Shown here in pieces: positions 12,901 to 24,281 of a stretch of DNA of 64,000 nucleotides. Below the pieces are notes generated by a model. It ran no database searches. It worked only from the letters and a program-made list of their open reading frames with translations, and was not told the DNA's origin. The stretch's first letter is position 1. Each line of letters opens with the position of its first letter. Made by a program: the position numbers and the translations under genes. Where the stretch lies: positions 992,001-1,056,000 of the forward strand of contig NC_071328.1 of the NCBI RefSeq assembly GCF_010183535.1, given 5' to 3'. This DNA is from Caenorhabditis remanei. Its lineage: Eukaryota; Nematoda; Chromadorea; Rhabditida; Rhabditidae.

Positions 12901-13420
12901 AAAATAGGAGATATTTGGGTAGACATTCAAAAATATCCTCCAATTTTCAAGGTAAACTAAGGGTTGACAGACACACAGACAGACGAATGTTTCAGATGGA
13001 ATTCTGAGTCCCCATTTCCAGAAAAATGATGATTTTCAGCACAAAATCATCAGTCACTACACTAATTATCGATTTTTTGTGTCTTCGATACACTAGGATT
13101 TCATCCGGGGCTACTGTACACTAGGATTTCATCCGGCGCCCACTTTCAAATTTAAACAAGTTTCTCATGGTTTCTGGGATGTGCTCACCTCCAAATTGGT
13201 TCTGATATTCAAGTGGGTACTGTAGCTCCGCCCATAACGGATAAGCCACGCCCACTTTTTGAATTTCGTACCAGTTTTTTGGAGTTGTTTGGTGAAAATT
13301 CAAGACTTCAAGCTGAGCACAAAGTTTGAAAACTCGAAAATGAGCATTCGGAGCTCCTTTTTCGAGATTTTCAGCCGGAAAAGATGGAAAATTTCGTTTT
13401 TTCGACGAAACCATCTCGAT
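9950..13420. repeat. Array of TACTGTAG-CTCCGCCC cassettes
   Basis: A cassette with TACTGTAGCTCCGCCC, then TAACGGATATGCCACGCCC, then TTTTTGAATTTCGTACCA recurs near 9970, 10203, 10722, 11218, 12300, 12702 and 13217. Related forms, TACTGTAGTCCCGCCCA and TACTGTAGCCCCGCCCA, sit near 10078, 10609, 12178 and 12612. Copies are a few hundred bases apart and imperfect, and are followed by a shared AT-rich tail carrying AAAATGAGCATTCGGAGCT. The array lies upstream of the coiled-coil start at 9820. Open frames inside it follow the repeat. No gene is seen up to about 14.0 kb. Confidence 0.75.
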
Positions 13421-14124
13421 TTGGGGACTTTTGAGCTCGAAACTCGGATTCCCATTTTTTTGGAGAAATATATCAAAATTTGATAATTTTTCTCCGGGAT
13501 ATCTCCCATTCTTCCCGATTTTTCAAGGGACCCAAATTTTTCAGGGGGGAAATGTTAAAAACGTGAATTTTTAGTTTCTAGGGGAAATTTTGCGGTTTTC
13601 GAAATTTGAGGGTCCCAGACAGCTCGAAATTTACTTACCTTTTTAATCTCAAAACTCCAACAAACTACTCAAAATCCAGATAACCGCTGCAAAAAATTCT
13701 TGATTATTATGTCCAAAAATTCGAAAATTCTAGGTTGACTCCGCCCATTTTTCGAAAAAAAAAATGTCTGAAAATGACTTTTTCGAAAAGTCGACGGGTC
13801 TGTCAACCCGGATTTTTCGAATTTTTTCTGAAAATCGGGATTTTCAGAGATTCGGGGATGGAGGAGTGGCAGGAGGGGGATAGGAAGTAATTAAAAATAA
13901 ATAAATCACAGATAACAAGACTGGAAATGAACCAGAGAATTTGGCAAATTAAAAACAGAACACGTGGATATCAATTTGAATTCAAATTTATTTAAAAAAT
14001 TCGAGACGAAAAAATTTAAAACTTTCCGATCCTGGTCCTAGACACTGCTTGTGTCGATTTACGAGCGTAAATCGACACGTTGCGGGGCCCAGATCCTACG
14101 AAGGTACTGTAGATGGCTGTGGGG
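13421..14124. other. Gene-free stretch between the cassette array and the 14.1-kb duplication
   Basis: AT-rich sequence with short palindromic fragments and one G-rich purine run near 13858-13890. A pair GTGTCGATTTACGAGCG/CGTAAATCGACAC at about 14051-14076 forms a short hairpin related to the GTAAATCGACAC repeat found at 40-43 kb. No exon or RNA gene is supported. Confidence 0.5.
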
Positions 14125-16404
14125 AGGATGGCTGGGGTGACGGCGACGCGTCGAGGTACCTGAAATAAAGAAAGTTGAATTAGGGTGAATGCAAACGCGC
14201 TCCAACGCAAATCCCCTCGAAAAATAGTTCTTTTTCTCTGTGTCTCTCGATTTTACATGCTATTTCGAGAGGAGTTCAATCGACATTTCAAAACAAGGAC
14301 ACCCAGTTTTCGGGGTTTTTTCAGTGTTAGCAATCAAAAAAAGTAGAAATTTGGAAAATTTCGCCTTCTCAATATGCCGAACCTCCGGGATAGCTGTACA
14401 GCACCACTTCTGAAGAATGAGAAGGGGAGTTTTTGATTTTTTTGGTTTTTTCGGTGGAGCGCACTTGCAACACCCTGCTAGCTGTGGTACCAGACCTTTT
14501 TTTGGCTGAAAATTCGAGATTTCCATCAATTTTTGTCAATTTTTGTCAATTTTTGTCAATTTTTTTCTGTTTTCATCCCAAAATTGTCCTTCTCACTATT
14601 CAAAAGTGGTGCTGTCTTAGCCGGAGCACTTCCCGGAGGAAGTGCTCGCGTTGATCCCCTTCACCACGAAGAGGTGCAGCACATCGAAGGGGGAATTTCG
14701 ATAGTGAGAGTGAGAAGGATAGGGATTTTTTTGATTTCTGATAGTTGCAAATGCGCCCAACCGAGCATGAAGAGACGCAGAGAACAAAAATAGGTTATTT
14801 CGGTAGAGCGCACTTGCAACAGGTGGGTTTTTTCGGGGGATTTAATGAGTTTTTATGACTTTTTAAGCAATTTTAAGGCGAGCGAAGACATCTGGACATC
14901 CAGATGCACAGATTTTTCAGACGTTTATAGCAAAAATTGACATTTCAGCCCCAAAACAGGCGGACATCTTGATACACAAATGGCGTTGTGGTCAAGATGC
15001 GACAAACGCGCCCCACTGAACTTCTCTCAAAAAATCGTGGGAAGTAGAGAGACGCAGAGAAAAAGGACGCGTTACGGAAAGGGAGTGCGGTGGGGCGCGT
15101 TTGCATTTTGAGGGTTGCATATTTTAGAGGTTTTAGGGGAATTTCTGGTCATAAGGAAAGAGTGAAGGACTAGTTTTTCGAAAAAAGACGTTTCTAGGCC
15201 ACAGTTTTGTAGTTTTACCGAAATTTCGAATTAGCGGGTCCGAAATTTTAAAAGCTTGGAGAAATTAAGTTTTTCTGTGATTTTTCACAGATCCCCCCGT
15301 CACTGACCGTCCTCATCCGGTGGGATCCTCCATTCCATTGTTCCATTCTTCCCTTCAAATCCAATTGTGTCGTTGAAGAGTTGACGTTGGCTGGGGTGAC
15401 GGTGACGCGTCGAGGTACCTGAAATAAAGAAAGTTGAATTACTGGAAGTGCAAACGCGCTCCAACGAACATCATCTCGGAAACACGTTCTTTATCTCTGT
15501 GTCTCTCGATCTTACACGCTATTTCGATAGGAGTTCAATGGAGCACACTTACTCGACATTTCAAAACAAGGACACCCAGTTTTCGGGGATTTTTCAGTCT
15601 TAGCAATCAAAAAAAGTATACGATTGGAAAATTGTGCCTTTTCAATATGCCGAACCTCCGTGGTAGTTGTGCAGCACCACTTCTGAAGAATGAAAAGGGG
15701 AATTTTTGGTTTTTTGGGTTTTCCAGTGGAGCGCACATGCTCCACACTGTAATAGCGGTCCTTAACAATAGTTTTTGTGATTTTTTCTTGAAAAAATCAA
15801 AATTTTCACATTTTTTGTCAATTTTTTTCTGTTTTCATCCCAAAATTGCCCTTCTCACTATTCAAAAGTGGTGCTGTCTTAGCCGGAGCACTTCCAGGAG
15901 GAAGTGCTCGCGTTGATCCCCTTCACCACGAAGAGGTGCAGCACATCGAAGGGGGAATTTCGATAGTGAGAGTGAGAAGGATAGGGATTTTTTTGATTTC
16001 TGATAGTTGCAAATGCGCCCAACCGAGCATGAAGAGACGCAGAGAACAAAAATAGGTTATTTCGGTAGAGCGCGCTTGCAACAGGTGGATTTTTGGGGGA
16101 TTTAATGAGTTTTTATGACTTTTTAAGCATTTTTTTCTATATTTTTGAATCTAAAGCTCCCATCTCCTATATCAAAATTTATGCTGATTAGCCAGAATAG
16201 ATATTCTGTTGATCCCCTTCACCACGAAGAGGTTCAGCATATAGAAGGGGGAATTTCGACAGGTGATGAGTGGGAGCAGGGACAGGGTACTCCTGATGCG
16301 GCAAACGCGCCCTAGCGAACTTTTTTCCGGAATAGCGTGGGGAATAGAGAGACGCAGAGAAAAATGACTTGTTAGGGCGAGGGAGTGCGGTGGGGCGCGT
16401 TTGC
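14125..16404. repeat. Segmental direct duplication, two ~1-kb copies
   Basis: Copy 1 (about 14125-15110) and copy 2 (about 15386-16404) align in the same order. Both hold GGCTGGGGTGACGG, ACGCGTCGAGGTACCTGAAA, ACAAGGACACCCAGTTTTCG, AGCACCACTTCTGAAGAATG, then AGTGGTGCTGTCTTAGCCGG and the GTGGGGCGCGTTTGCA end. Within each copy AGCACCACTT and AAGTGGTGCT are inverted, so each also contains a palindromic element. Copy 2 carries an extra short reprise of CCCCTTCACCACGAAGAGG near 16213. The intervening 15.11-15.39 kb is unique and holds the proposed micro-ORF exon. A 160-codon open frame in copy 2 (15434-15916) is not matched in copy 1 and is discounted. Confidence 0.8.
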
Positions 16405-16623
16405 TTCTTTTTGAGCATGTGGGATGCGCATTTCAGCGATTTTATGCAGTTTTCTCGCGATTTTTTGATAGTTTTTCAGCGCAAATTTTGCATAAGACAT
16501 TCAGACTGAAAAAATTCGCGTGAAAATCGATAATTCAGTCAAAAATGATGGTTTTCAACAAAATTTTTTCAATTTTTCAACATTCGACCTACCGACAACG
16601 AGACTGCTTCCTCCGAGATTCAT
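15300..16623 (-). CDS. Doubtful two-exon micro-ORF (49 aa)
   Basis: An exon from ATG at 16623 to 16593 ends before GTAGGT. It would join in phase to 15418-15300 after a TTTATTTCAG acceptor, giving a 49-residue product that starts MNLGGSSLVVGTST and ends GTMEWRIPPDEDGQ. The second exon reads open only in the frame set by the first, and its composition is less AT-rich than the surroundings. The same acceptor and exon start recur in copy 1 of the duplication (about 14163 downward), where the frame runs to a different stop. No family is recognised. The exon may be a remnant of an older gene, or pure chance. Confidence 0.2.
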
Positions 16624-16629
16624 CCAAAG

Positions 16630-19600
16630 TTGATCCTATGACTTCCTTTGTTCCGACGACGGTCCTTCCGTTTTTCGCTTCCTATCGATATGTGCCGTTG
16701 ACGAGACAGGCGATTTCCACATCTGAAAATGAAAATTTCGAGAGTTTAGGGGCTGAAAACAGGGAAAACTAATCTCCTGTCGTTCTGATGGGGACTTTTT
16801 GTTATTTTTTGATCTTGGTGGCCTAGAAACCCAAATCTAGGCCACGAAGGTCAAATTGGTGGTTTTTGTCTGGTTTTAATCAAATTTCGAGCAAAATTTG
16901 CGAGGTTGTGCGTTGGAGCGCGCCTGCTATCTGTAAGCATGTGGGATGCAAAAACGCGCTTTTAGTTCGAGTGGGGAGCACGAAACGAATAGTGAATTTA
17001 CAGAAGCGCGGCGGAAGGTGCAGTTGGGCGCAAATACATCCGAAAGACCTCATTTATACAAAATTTAGAGGTTTTTGAGGACATAAGCAGGTCAAACCAA
17101 ATTTTCAGCTAAAAATCCCTGAAAATTAACTTTTTGGCCGTAATTCGCGTTTCGCTGGGGCACGCTTCTCATATTTTTCAAAAATCGGATAGTGCGGTGG
17201 AGCGAACTTACTATATAATAGCAGGGCCAGTAAGACCGTTTTGGAGGAAAGTTTTTGTAGTCAGCAAACGCGCTCCACTGCAAACGTATGAAAAACAGTG
17301 AGAAATGAGGTGAAAAAGTTGCGATGGAGCGCGTTTACATCTAAGGAGACGCGGGTAGTGCAAATTTCCATATTTTTAGCTTTTTTTAGAGTTTTGATGC
17401 AATTTTCACTGGAAAATAGTGTTTTTCCGATCGCTTTGTCAGAAATTCACCTTTTCGCAGCTGGGGAGAGTGCAAAGGAGGGGAAAGGTGAGTTTTAAGT
17501 GATTTTCAGCTGATTTTTCCTATTTTTCACAGTTCAAACTGAAAAAGCGGAGCAATTTCATGTTTTAGCTTTCAGGGACGGTCTGTCAGAGTGTTTCACA
17601 TGTTTCGATTGTTTTTTTTACTGGAAATACCTATTTTAACCAATTTTTCTGGAGTTTTTCGGAACTTCCGACAAAAAAACGTCGGAAATTCGATTTTTTT
17701 AAAATTGACGAAAAAATGGTCAGCAAGCTCTGCGCGCGGGGTTCTGAATGAGCTTTTTGGTCTTTTTAGCGCATTCCGTCCACATTCTGTGGAAATGGGC
17801 GGTTCGCGGACTGAAAAGGTGCCCTTTTACTAGCGGCGCGCGTTTTTCATGGGGTTCGGAGCAATTTTTTTGTTTTTTTCTCAAACTTTAGGTTGAAAAA
17901 TGCTGAAATCCCAGATTTCAACCATTTTCAACTTGTTTTCTGAAGTCCTCTCCTGATAATCAGAAGAGGGCCAGAAAAGTTAGTTTTTCAGCGGAACCCC
18001 CCAAATTCAGGGGGCTCAACGCTTTAGGTTGAAAAAGTATACAATTAAACAAAATAATTTCGGAACTGGAGGTTAAACCAGACATTAGAATTAATAGATA
18101 AAACAAAGTTGCAATTTTTAATAAAAATAACTTATTTTTAAAAAAATTAATTAAAAATTTCTTCTTTTTCTTCATTTTTGTCCCGGGAGTCGTCCTCGTC
18201 GTTGTTCGAGAGGGGATTCTGAGAAAAGACAGTTGAATACACGGGGAATACGGAAAATAACGGGAAAAAAGCTAAAATTCGACGGAATGAACACAAAAAC
18301 GGAAGGATAAGAGTAGAAAAGTGAAAATATGACGAGAGAACAAGAAATTAACAAAAGAAAACATAAAACAGAGCAGATGAAAAGGTTTTAAGGTCAAAAT
18401 TGCTGAAAAACACAAAAATTTTGCATTTCGATGAATTTAAATCATTTTTCAAGAAGGAACATGCGCTTCATAGCAATCTAAGCTCTATAACATTGTGAAA
18501 ACACGGAAAATGCTAGTTTTTCTCGCTTTTTCTGTCCAACAGCATAGTGCGCCGATAACAAGAAAAATGACGTAAAATATGAATTTTATTCGAAAAAATT
18601 AAAATTTTTCCAGATTTTTCGGTCTGTAAGCTTCATTTCTAAGATGTTCTTGCGAAAATACAACAAAGTGCCTAAAAAATTCAAAGATTTGAGAAATTTT
18701 CAGCGAAATTCAAAAATGGGCAAAAAAAAATCGGGAAATCTATGAAAGTAGCCAAATTTTGCGCAAAACTGGGTGAAAATAATTGGAGAAAAGGCTTCGA
18801 AATCTATTTGGACACAAAAAGTCTAGAAATTCGACTTGAAAACAACGAAAAACTGCAAAAAATGATTTTCAGTCATTTTGGCTGAAAAAAATAGTTTTTC
18901 TATGGTTTTCGACGGAAATTGATTGTTTTCCATCAAGATAACGCGTCTTTTCACCTAAAAATGCAAAAAAATCGACAAAAATAACGAAAAAATAAGGAAA
19001 AATGAGCGAAAATCACTGGAGAAACGGTATATCACTCTTTTTGTAAAAAGTAGGCGTGGCCCAGTGGAGCACGTTTGCATCATCCGTTCATTTCGGCGTT
19101 TTTTTCGAATTTTTTGCTGATTTTTCAATAAAATTTTGATGTTTTGTGGATAATCTAGTGACTGGAATAATAATTGAATTATTTTGAAAAAAAAATTTCG
19201 AAAAAAAAATATTTTTCTCGTTTTTTTTGAAAAATTATTTTTCACATATTTAAAAAAAGTTAATAACTTTTTTGTAACCTATAGGTTTTTTTAAACTTAT
19301 GAAACTGAGAAGGTTTGCGAAAATCAGTCGAAAAACCAGTGAAAATCAAATGAACAGAAAAGCAAAAGAATGAAATTTGAATCCCCTCCCATAGTGTGTG
19401 TCAGTGGAGCGCGATTGCAATTTTTCAACAATTGCATTTTTACATTTATTCTTCGCGATTTTCACTCATTTTTTTTGTTTTTTTGAGAACTTTTTTGTAG
19501 AAATCAGTTATTTGAGAACTCAAAAATGTAAAAATATATTTAAAATCAGAAAATTTCGAAGCAATACTGAGAAATCGGCGAGACAAAATAGGTAGCTAAA

Positions 19601-20080
19601 AATCATTGTTCCTCTAGAAAACAATGAAAATTTCACAGATTTCTTTGCAGTTTTCTGTGAAAATTGATGTAATTTATTAGCGAAATCCGCAATGTTTGTA
19701 AAAACTTGTGGTTTGTATGAAAATCGACAAAATATCGAAATGTGCACTATAAAATGAGTGAGTCTTCATCAAATTTGCACTATCCCCGATGTCCATTGTC
19801 TGATTTTGGAGTTTCGCTCTGAATAAGGCATCTGAGAGAAGCTTATTGGGCGTATAAAACCTGAAATAATCTCGAAGAATCCGATTTTCTAACTGAAATC
19901 GATGAATTTACACTCTATGGCTTGATGAAAAAACAGATTCTTCTCTTAAATTCTCGTTCGATTCAAGAAAAGAGAGGATTCGAAAACTAGACAGATGATT
20001 CAGATAAGCTCGATTGATTTTTTCTTGTTATAATACTGTTCTGAACATCCGAAAAGCATAAAAATCGATGTAAACCGTAA
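16630..20080. other. Gene-free stretch, AT-rich with dispersed short repeats
   Basis: Scattered copies of the AGCGCGTTTGCA-type motif occur (near 16915, 17270, 17328, 19065 and 19408), in both orientations. Otherwise AT-rich sequence with no splice-consistent coding exon. Short open frames of 60-96 codons are mostly phenylalanine/lysine-rich translations of A/T runs. Confidence 0.5.
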
Positions 20081-20829
20081 AACATGCTTCATTGTATCAT
20101 CCGAACCCCATTTTTTCAACCAATTTCGTTGAAAGGTGGACCGATCAGTTGACATTTGGACCGGCTATCCAAAGTGATACCAATTCTGTTCGTTTCATTC
20201 TTCGGAGAGTCATAACTTTGGAGAATGTTGCAGTGGTCAACGACTTCCAAAGGAAAACGATTGAACCGATTGGATCAGATTGTTCAATTAGGGTATTGTG
20301 ATCAGAAATAAACTACAGAAACGCCAGCTAAGCAAATGATTAACAGTATTAGTGATCTGCAAACAATTGAAAGTTCTGGATTTGGATTTGAAATCAGAGT
20401 ATTTCCCTTCTGAATATATGCTGGATGTGCTCACAGTCACCTGATGAAGGAAATGAGAGAAGCAAAGCGCCAGCTAGTGTGCGGCACGGTTTCCTTCATT
20501 GTTCCACACAAAAGAGAATCAAAGACTATACAGTTTTGGTGTCTCCAACATCTGAAAAACATGAAAAATCAATGAAAATCAACGAAATGTCTTCGTTTTT
20601 CGGGCTTAGAACAGCCTCCTTCTCGTGAAACTTGGTCCGTTCGAAGGAAAATTGGAACAATTTCTGTCCGATTATCTCATTTTCAAGCGTCGGCTGGTCA
20701 TAACTGTTTTATTGGTCATCAAATACTCTCAAAAAATGTTATACAAGACGATACCCTCTCTGATTGAAAAGATGATCGATAAAGAACGCGGAAGTCCTGT
20801 AAACACCTGAAATAAGTTCATTCCAGTAA

Positions 20830-20978
20830 TGGATCTATCCACGAAGAATACTTGCCTACCCACGAACGCAAAATAATGCATTTTTATGGCACAAAAATGC
20901 AAAAAATGCATTAAATTGCATTCGTGAATAGAATTAAATTGCATTAAATGGTACAAGTTTTCTTCGTGGGTAGATCCA
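20830..20978. mobile_element. Small MITE with TAA target duplication
   Basis: A 149-bp element with terminal inverted repeats: TGGATCTATCCACGAAGAA at the left and the complement of TTCTTCGTGGGTAGATCCA at the right, one mismatch. It is flanked on both sides by TAA. The interior is rich in ATGCATT/AATGCA repeats and has no coding capacity. A 3-bp TWA-type duplication is the hallmark of PIF/Harbinger (Tourist-like) MITEs, so this assignment follows from established knowledge, but no transposase is present. Confidence 0.7.
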
Positions 20979-21247
20979 TAAGCAATTTGTTTATTCATAC
21001 CGCAACACATCTATGTATAGAATTTGTTTGAATAGTTTAGATAAGCTCAACTTCCGACTTGAAACATGTAAGCAGAGCAAGATGGCAAATCATCATTGGT
21101 TTTGAGCATGGAGTTGCCGTCAGTTTTGCCTGTTTTCAGCGATTTCTTTAATTGTAGGACCGATCAGTTTAAAATTGTAAACAATCGATTAACAGGATTT
21201 TGGTTTTTTTTTTCACTTATAAATCGTTGATGTGAAGCAAGTTGTTC

Positions 21248-21295
21248 ACGAATTGATCGCATTCCGCATTAGAGTGCGGAATGCGATCAATTCGT
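21248..21295. repeat. Perfect 21-bp inverted repeat (hairpin)
   Basis: The arm ACGAATTGATCGCATTCCGC plus one A (21248-21268) is followed after six bases by its exact complement (21275-21295). The stem is 21 bp without a mismatch and moderately GC-rich in an AT-rich setting. There is no T run after it, and it is not next to a supported gene. Confidence 0.8.
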
Positions 21296-22402
21296 ATTCC
21301 GTAGAGTGTAGAGCTTCCGGAGTCCATCGAACAGTGAACAAATCGAAAAAATGCTTGGAGTCTGAACCTGAAACTGAAATCTGAATCTGAATGTGAGAAC
21401 CGAAAATCCGGACTTTAAATGAAAAGGCAAAGTAAGAATAACCGACGGACCGCTGATAATCCTCTCACAATCTCAAAAGTGAGCGGAGTGAGCTGCTACG
21501 TACGACAAAGTTGCCTTGATTGCTTCAAATGGAATAACTTGGAAATAATTGTTATTGTTGATATTCTCAGTGAAAATCCAGATCTCAAGAATAACCAGCA
21601 TGCTTATGTATCGATGCAAACGACGGTAAAACGAATCAAGAGAGAATTGGAAACCGAGTCGATTCAAACGACTTCATTGTTTCAATCATCTGCAATAAAA
21701 TACATGAAAAGTCGATGAGACTGTCGGAGTTGCGTTGTTGCATGCTTTGAACCACCATAAAATTGTCATTTCTCGACGGATTTCAGTGAAAGATAGACTG
21801 ATCGATAGACATTTGAAAGTTCTTGTTGCATGTTAACGTTCTGGACAAAAATATTAAGAATACATGCAAATTTAAGTCTTGGAAGGTCATATTTTTAAAG
21901 ATTTTATTTCAATCGATTAACCACATAGCACTACTTGAAAGACATGAACAATCAGTACGCATTATCAGCAATGGTAACAAATGTCATATCAGTTTATAGG
22001 CAATAAATATCTGAAAAAATAATCCGGCTTAAAACTTTTTTCCATACTTCATTCAGATCACTTTTCAACGAGGAATTGTTATAACTTCTGTATGTATTTA
22101 CCGTAATTTATTACTTTTTAATCAAAATATGTGTTGAGATACAACGAACTACTGAAGCATAATGTTCTGTATTGATATGTCGTGTTTAAAATGTAAAACT
22201 TCACAAAAATCTGAAAGAAAAACTTCGAAATTCCTGTTCCTGAATCATTTTCAATTGAATTCTCACCAAAAAAGTAGGCGGAGCTTGTTTCTTTGGCACA
22301 ACCTTGAATGCACCTGAAAACATTGATAACCAAGACAATGAAATGCCGGTAAAATGTTCATTACAAAAGAAAATCTCAAGAAAATCGATAAAAATACACA
22401 AA

Positions 22403-23407
22403 TTAGTAGCGAGCACGACGGCGAACGACGGCACTTCCACTGTATGTTCCCTTGGCTCCATCAGCTCCGGATCCAGCGGATGCTCCAGAATCTGGAGCTG
22501 GAGCCGCCTCTGGTGCAGCGTCTGGCGCAGCCTCTCCCAATCCAGGTGTTCTCGGTGGGCATGGACAGTATGCTGCATCGGCTCCAGGTGCTCCATCAGT
22601 TCCCGGTCCTCCCGGCGCTCCAGGTGCTCCCGATCCTCCATCCTTTCCAGGTGGTCCCGGTGGTCCAGCGGGTCCTGGTGGTGACACTGGCGCCGCTGCA
22701 TCCTCTCCAGCTGGTCCTGCAGGTCCTGGTGGCCCTGGTGGTCCAGGTGGTCCCGGTTGATTTGTGCTCTTTGTTCCAGCAGCTCCAGGCGCTCCGTCAG
22801 GTCCAGGTGCTCCTGGTTGACCATCTGGTCCAGCTGGTCCAGGCTCTCCTGGCGGTCCTGCAAGTCCTGGTCCAGCAGCCTCTCCGTCAGCGCCAGCGGG
22901 TCCTGCTGGTCCCTCAGGCCCAGCATTTCCATCGGGTCCAGGTGGTCCTGGTGGTCCTGCCGGGCACTTGATACAGTTTCCTTCAGCGCCAAGGAAAGAG
23001 TCCGCTTGTCCCGCACTTCCTGCCTCACCATCCTTTCCAGGTTCCCCAGGTTCTCCTGGTGATCCATCTTGTCCTGGTGCTCCAGGAGGTCCTGCGGGAC
23101 AACCGGTTGACTGTGCGGCACAGTTGCATTGCGCAGAATCGCCGGTCGCATACCCAGCGGCTCTCTTGGCAAGGATCAACCGTCCGAACGATGGAGATTG
23201 GTTGGATGGTCCCGATCCACCTTTGACAATACGATCCCACACATCATTTGCGCGAGTCTTGAAATGAATCATGTCATTGTTGATGTCCATCTCGAATTGT
23301 TGGATGTCCAAGGAGATCGAGTAGAGGGTGAGCAGCGAGGCGACGACGATCAGCGAGCAGCCGATCGTCGACGACAGTATGAAATAGTAGGAGGTACTGT
23401 AAGACAT
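22403..23407 (-). CDS. Cuticle collagen
   Basis: A single uninterrupted frame of 334 aa from ATG 23407. Residues about 8-32 ([20 protein letters not shown]) form the N-terminal membrane/signal segment typical of nematode cuticle collagens, followed by a conserved helical prodomain ([20 protein letters not shown]). A basic site, LILAKR near residue 80, could serve processing. Next comes a short cysteine cluster ([10 protein letters not shown]), then two main Gly-X-Y blocks with interruptions and further cysteines (CIKC, CPCPPR). These link chains by disulphides before a short charged tail ending RRRARY. The product is a secreted structural protein of the cuticle. The col/dpy/rol/sqt family is large, so no specific name is given. 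Large open frames on the other strand and frames are shadows of the GC-rich Gly-X-Y coding. Confidence 0.92.
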   Translation of the reverse strand: MSYSTSYYFILSSTIGCSLIVVASLLTLYSISLDIQQFEMDINNDMIHFKTRANDVWDRIVKGGSGPSNQSPSFGRLILAKRAAGYATGDSAQCNCAAQSTGCPAGPPGAPGQDGSPGEPGEPGKDGEAGSAGQADSFLGAEGNCIKCPAGPPGPPGPDGNAGPEGPAGPAGADGEAAGPGLAGPPGEPGPAGPDGQPGAPGPDGAPGAAGTKSTNQPGPPGPPGPPGPAGPAGEDAAAPVSPPGPAGPPGPPGKDGGSGAPGAPGGPGTDGAPGADAAYCPCPPRTPGLGEAAPDAAPEAAPAPDSGASAGSGADGAKGTYSGSAVVRRRARY

Positions 23408-23448
23408 GGGAGACGAGAAATGTGAAGTTTAGAGAATAGTGGAGATGG

Positions 23449-23455
23449 TTTTATA
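23449..23455 (-). promoter_or_regulatory. TATA box of the collagen gene
   Basis: TATAAAA on the minus strand lies about 42 bp before the collagen ATG, a short distance typical of cuticle collagen genes with brief leaders. No other candidate TATA is nearby. Confidence 0.6.
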
Positions 23456-23639
23456 CTATTTGCGATGCTTATCTGGGTCGGGTTTTTGTTTTTCGATGTT
23501 TTCGAAACGCGGAGGGAGAGATATCCATCTTTATGACGAAACCGTACTTGTAGTCGTACTTGTATAACGGCGTGTACCAGTTTTGACTATTTTAACAGTT
23601 ACAGTATGCGCCTTTAAAACACAAAAACTTTATAACACC

Positions 23640-24180
23640 GTAACTTTTTTATTTCTGGTCCACAGTCAATTTTTCTTGCTTCATTTTGTAGATTAAGCTT
23701 TTCTCTCTATTTTTGTAGTTGAAAATTTTTTAATAGCTATTCACGCTTTTGAGATATGAGCCTTTAAAGCTTTCTAGCTTCTCTGCGTCTCCCTTCCCCT
23801 ATGCCCTCTCTCTCTTTCTCGCCGTCACAGGTTCAAATCTTTAAAAGCGCATATCTTAAAAGTGCGCAGAGCTATCAAAAAGTTGTCAACAACAAAATTG
23901 TAGACTTTGATTGGATCTATCAGAAAAATATAAATTTGGAACAGGTGGAACAAAATGTGACGCCAAGGGGACATCTCAAGTTTGACCAATTTTTACTAAC
24001 GCTTCTTCTCGGATGCAATCTTTAAAGGCGCATATCTCAAAACAGGGCAAAGCTATCAAAAAGTTAACAACTACAAAAATTAAGGTCTAGATTTGGTCTA
24101 CCAGAAAATTTAAAAATTAGAATAATTCGAATGAAAAATGAGGTCGTGACGGGATCTCAAAAATCAAAACAAAAATAGAA
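23640..24180. repeat. Two copies of the GGCGCATATCTCAAAA element, GAGATCCCGTCAC end
   Basis: Contains AAAGCGCATATCTTAAAAGTG (about 23842) and AAAGGCGCATATCTCAAAAC (about 24024), each followed by an AAGTT-CAACTACAAAA-type segment. Inverted partners such as TTGAGATATGAGCCTTTAAAG lie near 23750. The right end near 24146 reads GTGACGGGATCTCAAAAA, the terminal motif shared with elements at 31-39 kb. Non-coding inverted-repeat element family. Confidence 0.65.
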
Positions 24181-24281
24181 AAAGGTTATCATTTATGGAC
24201 TAGAAAATGAGATATATGAATGCAGGCTATAGTAGACAGTTAAAAGCTAAATTATTCAATAATTATTTTTAAAAATATATA

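Larger units (their letters stand above)
20081..22400. other. Intergenic stretch downstream of the collagen, no confident gene
   Basis: Two diverged similar patches (about 20130-20600 and 21480-21840) share GGACCGATCAGTT/AGACTGATCGATAG-like and CATGAAAA-TCGATGA-like segments, so they may be old duplicates. The open frame at 21419-21718 (99 codons) is lysine/serine-rich with no domain. The MITE and hairpin listed separately lie here. No polyadenylation signal for the collagen gene was identified with certainty. Confidence 0.4.

Noticed and set aside
15434..15916. 160-codon open frame
   Set aside because: It covers a duplicated palindromic segment, the other copy breaks the frame, and no domain or splice support is seen.
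22304..23425. Large open frames on both strands and other frames over the collagen
   Set aside because: Gly-Pro-rich coding is GC-rich and stop-poor in all frames. Only the 23407-22403 frame has the collagen signal segment, prodomain and Gly-X-Y repeats.
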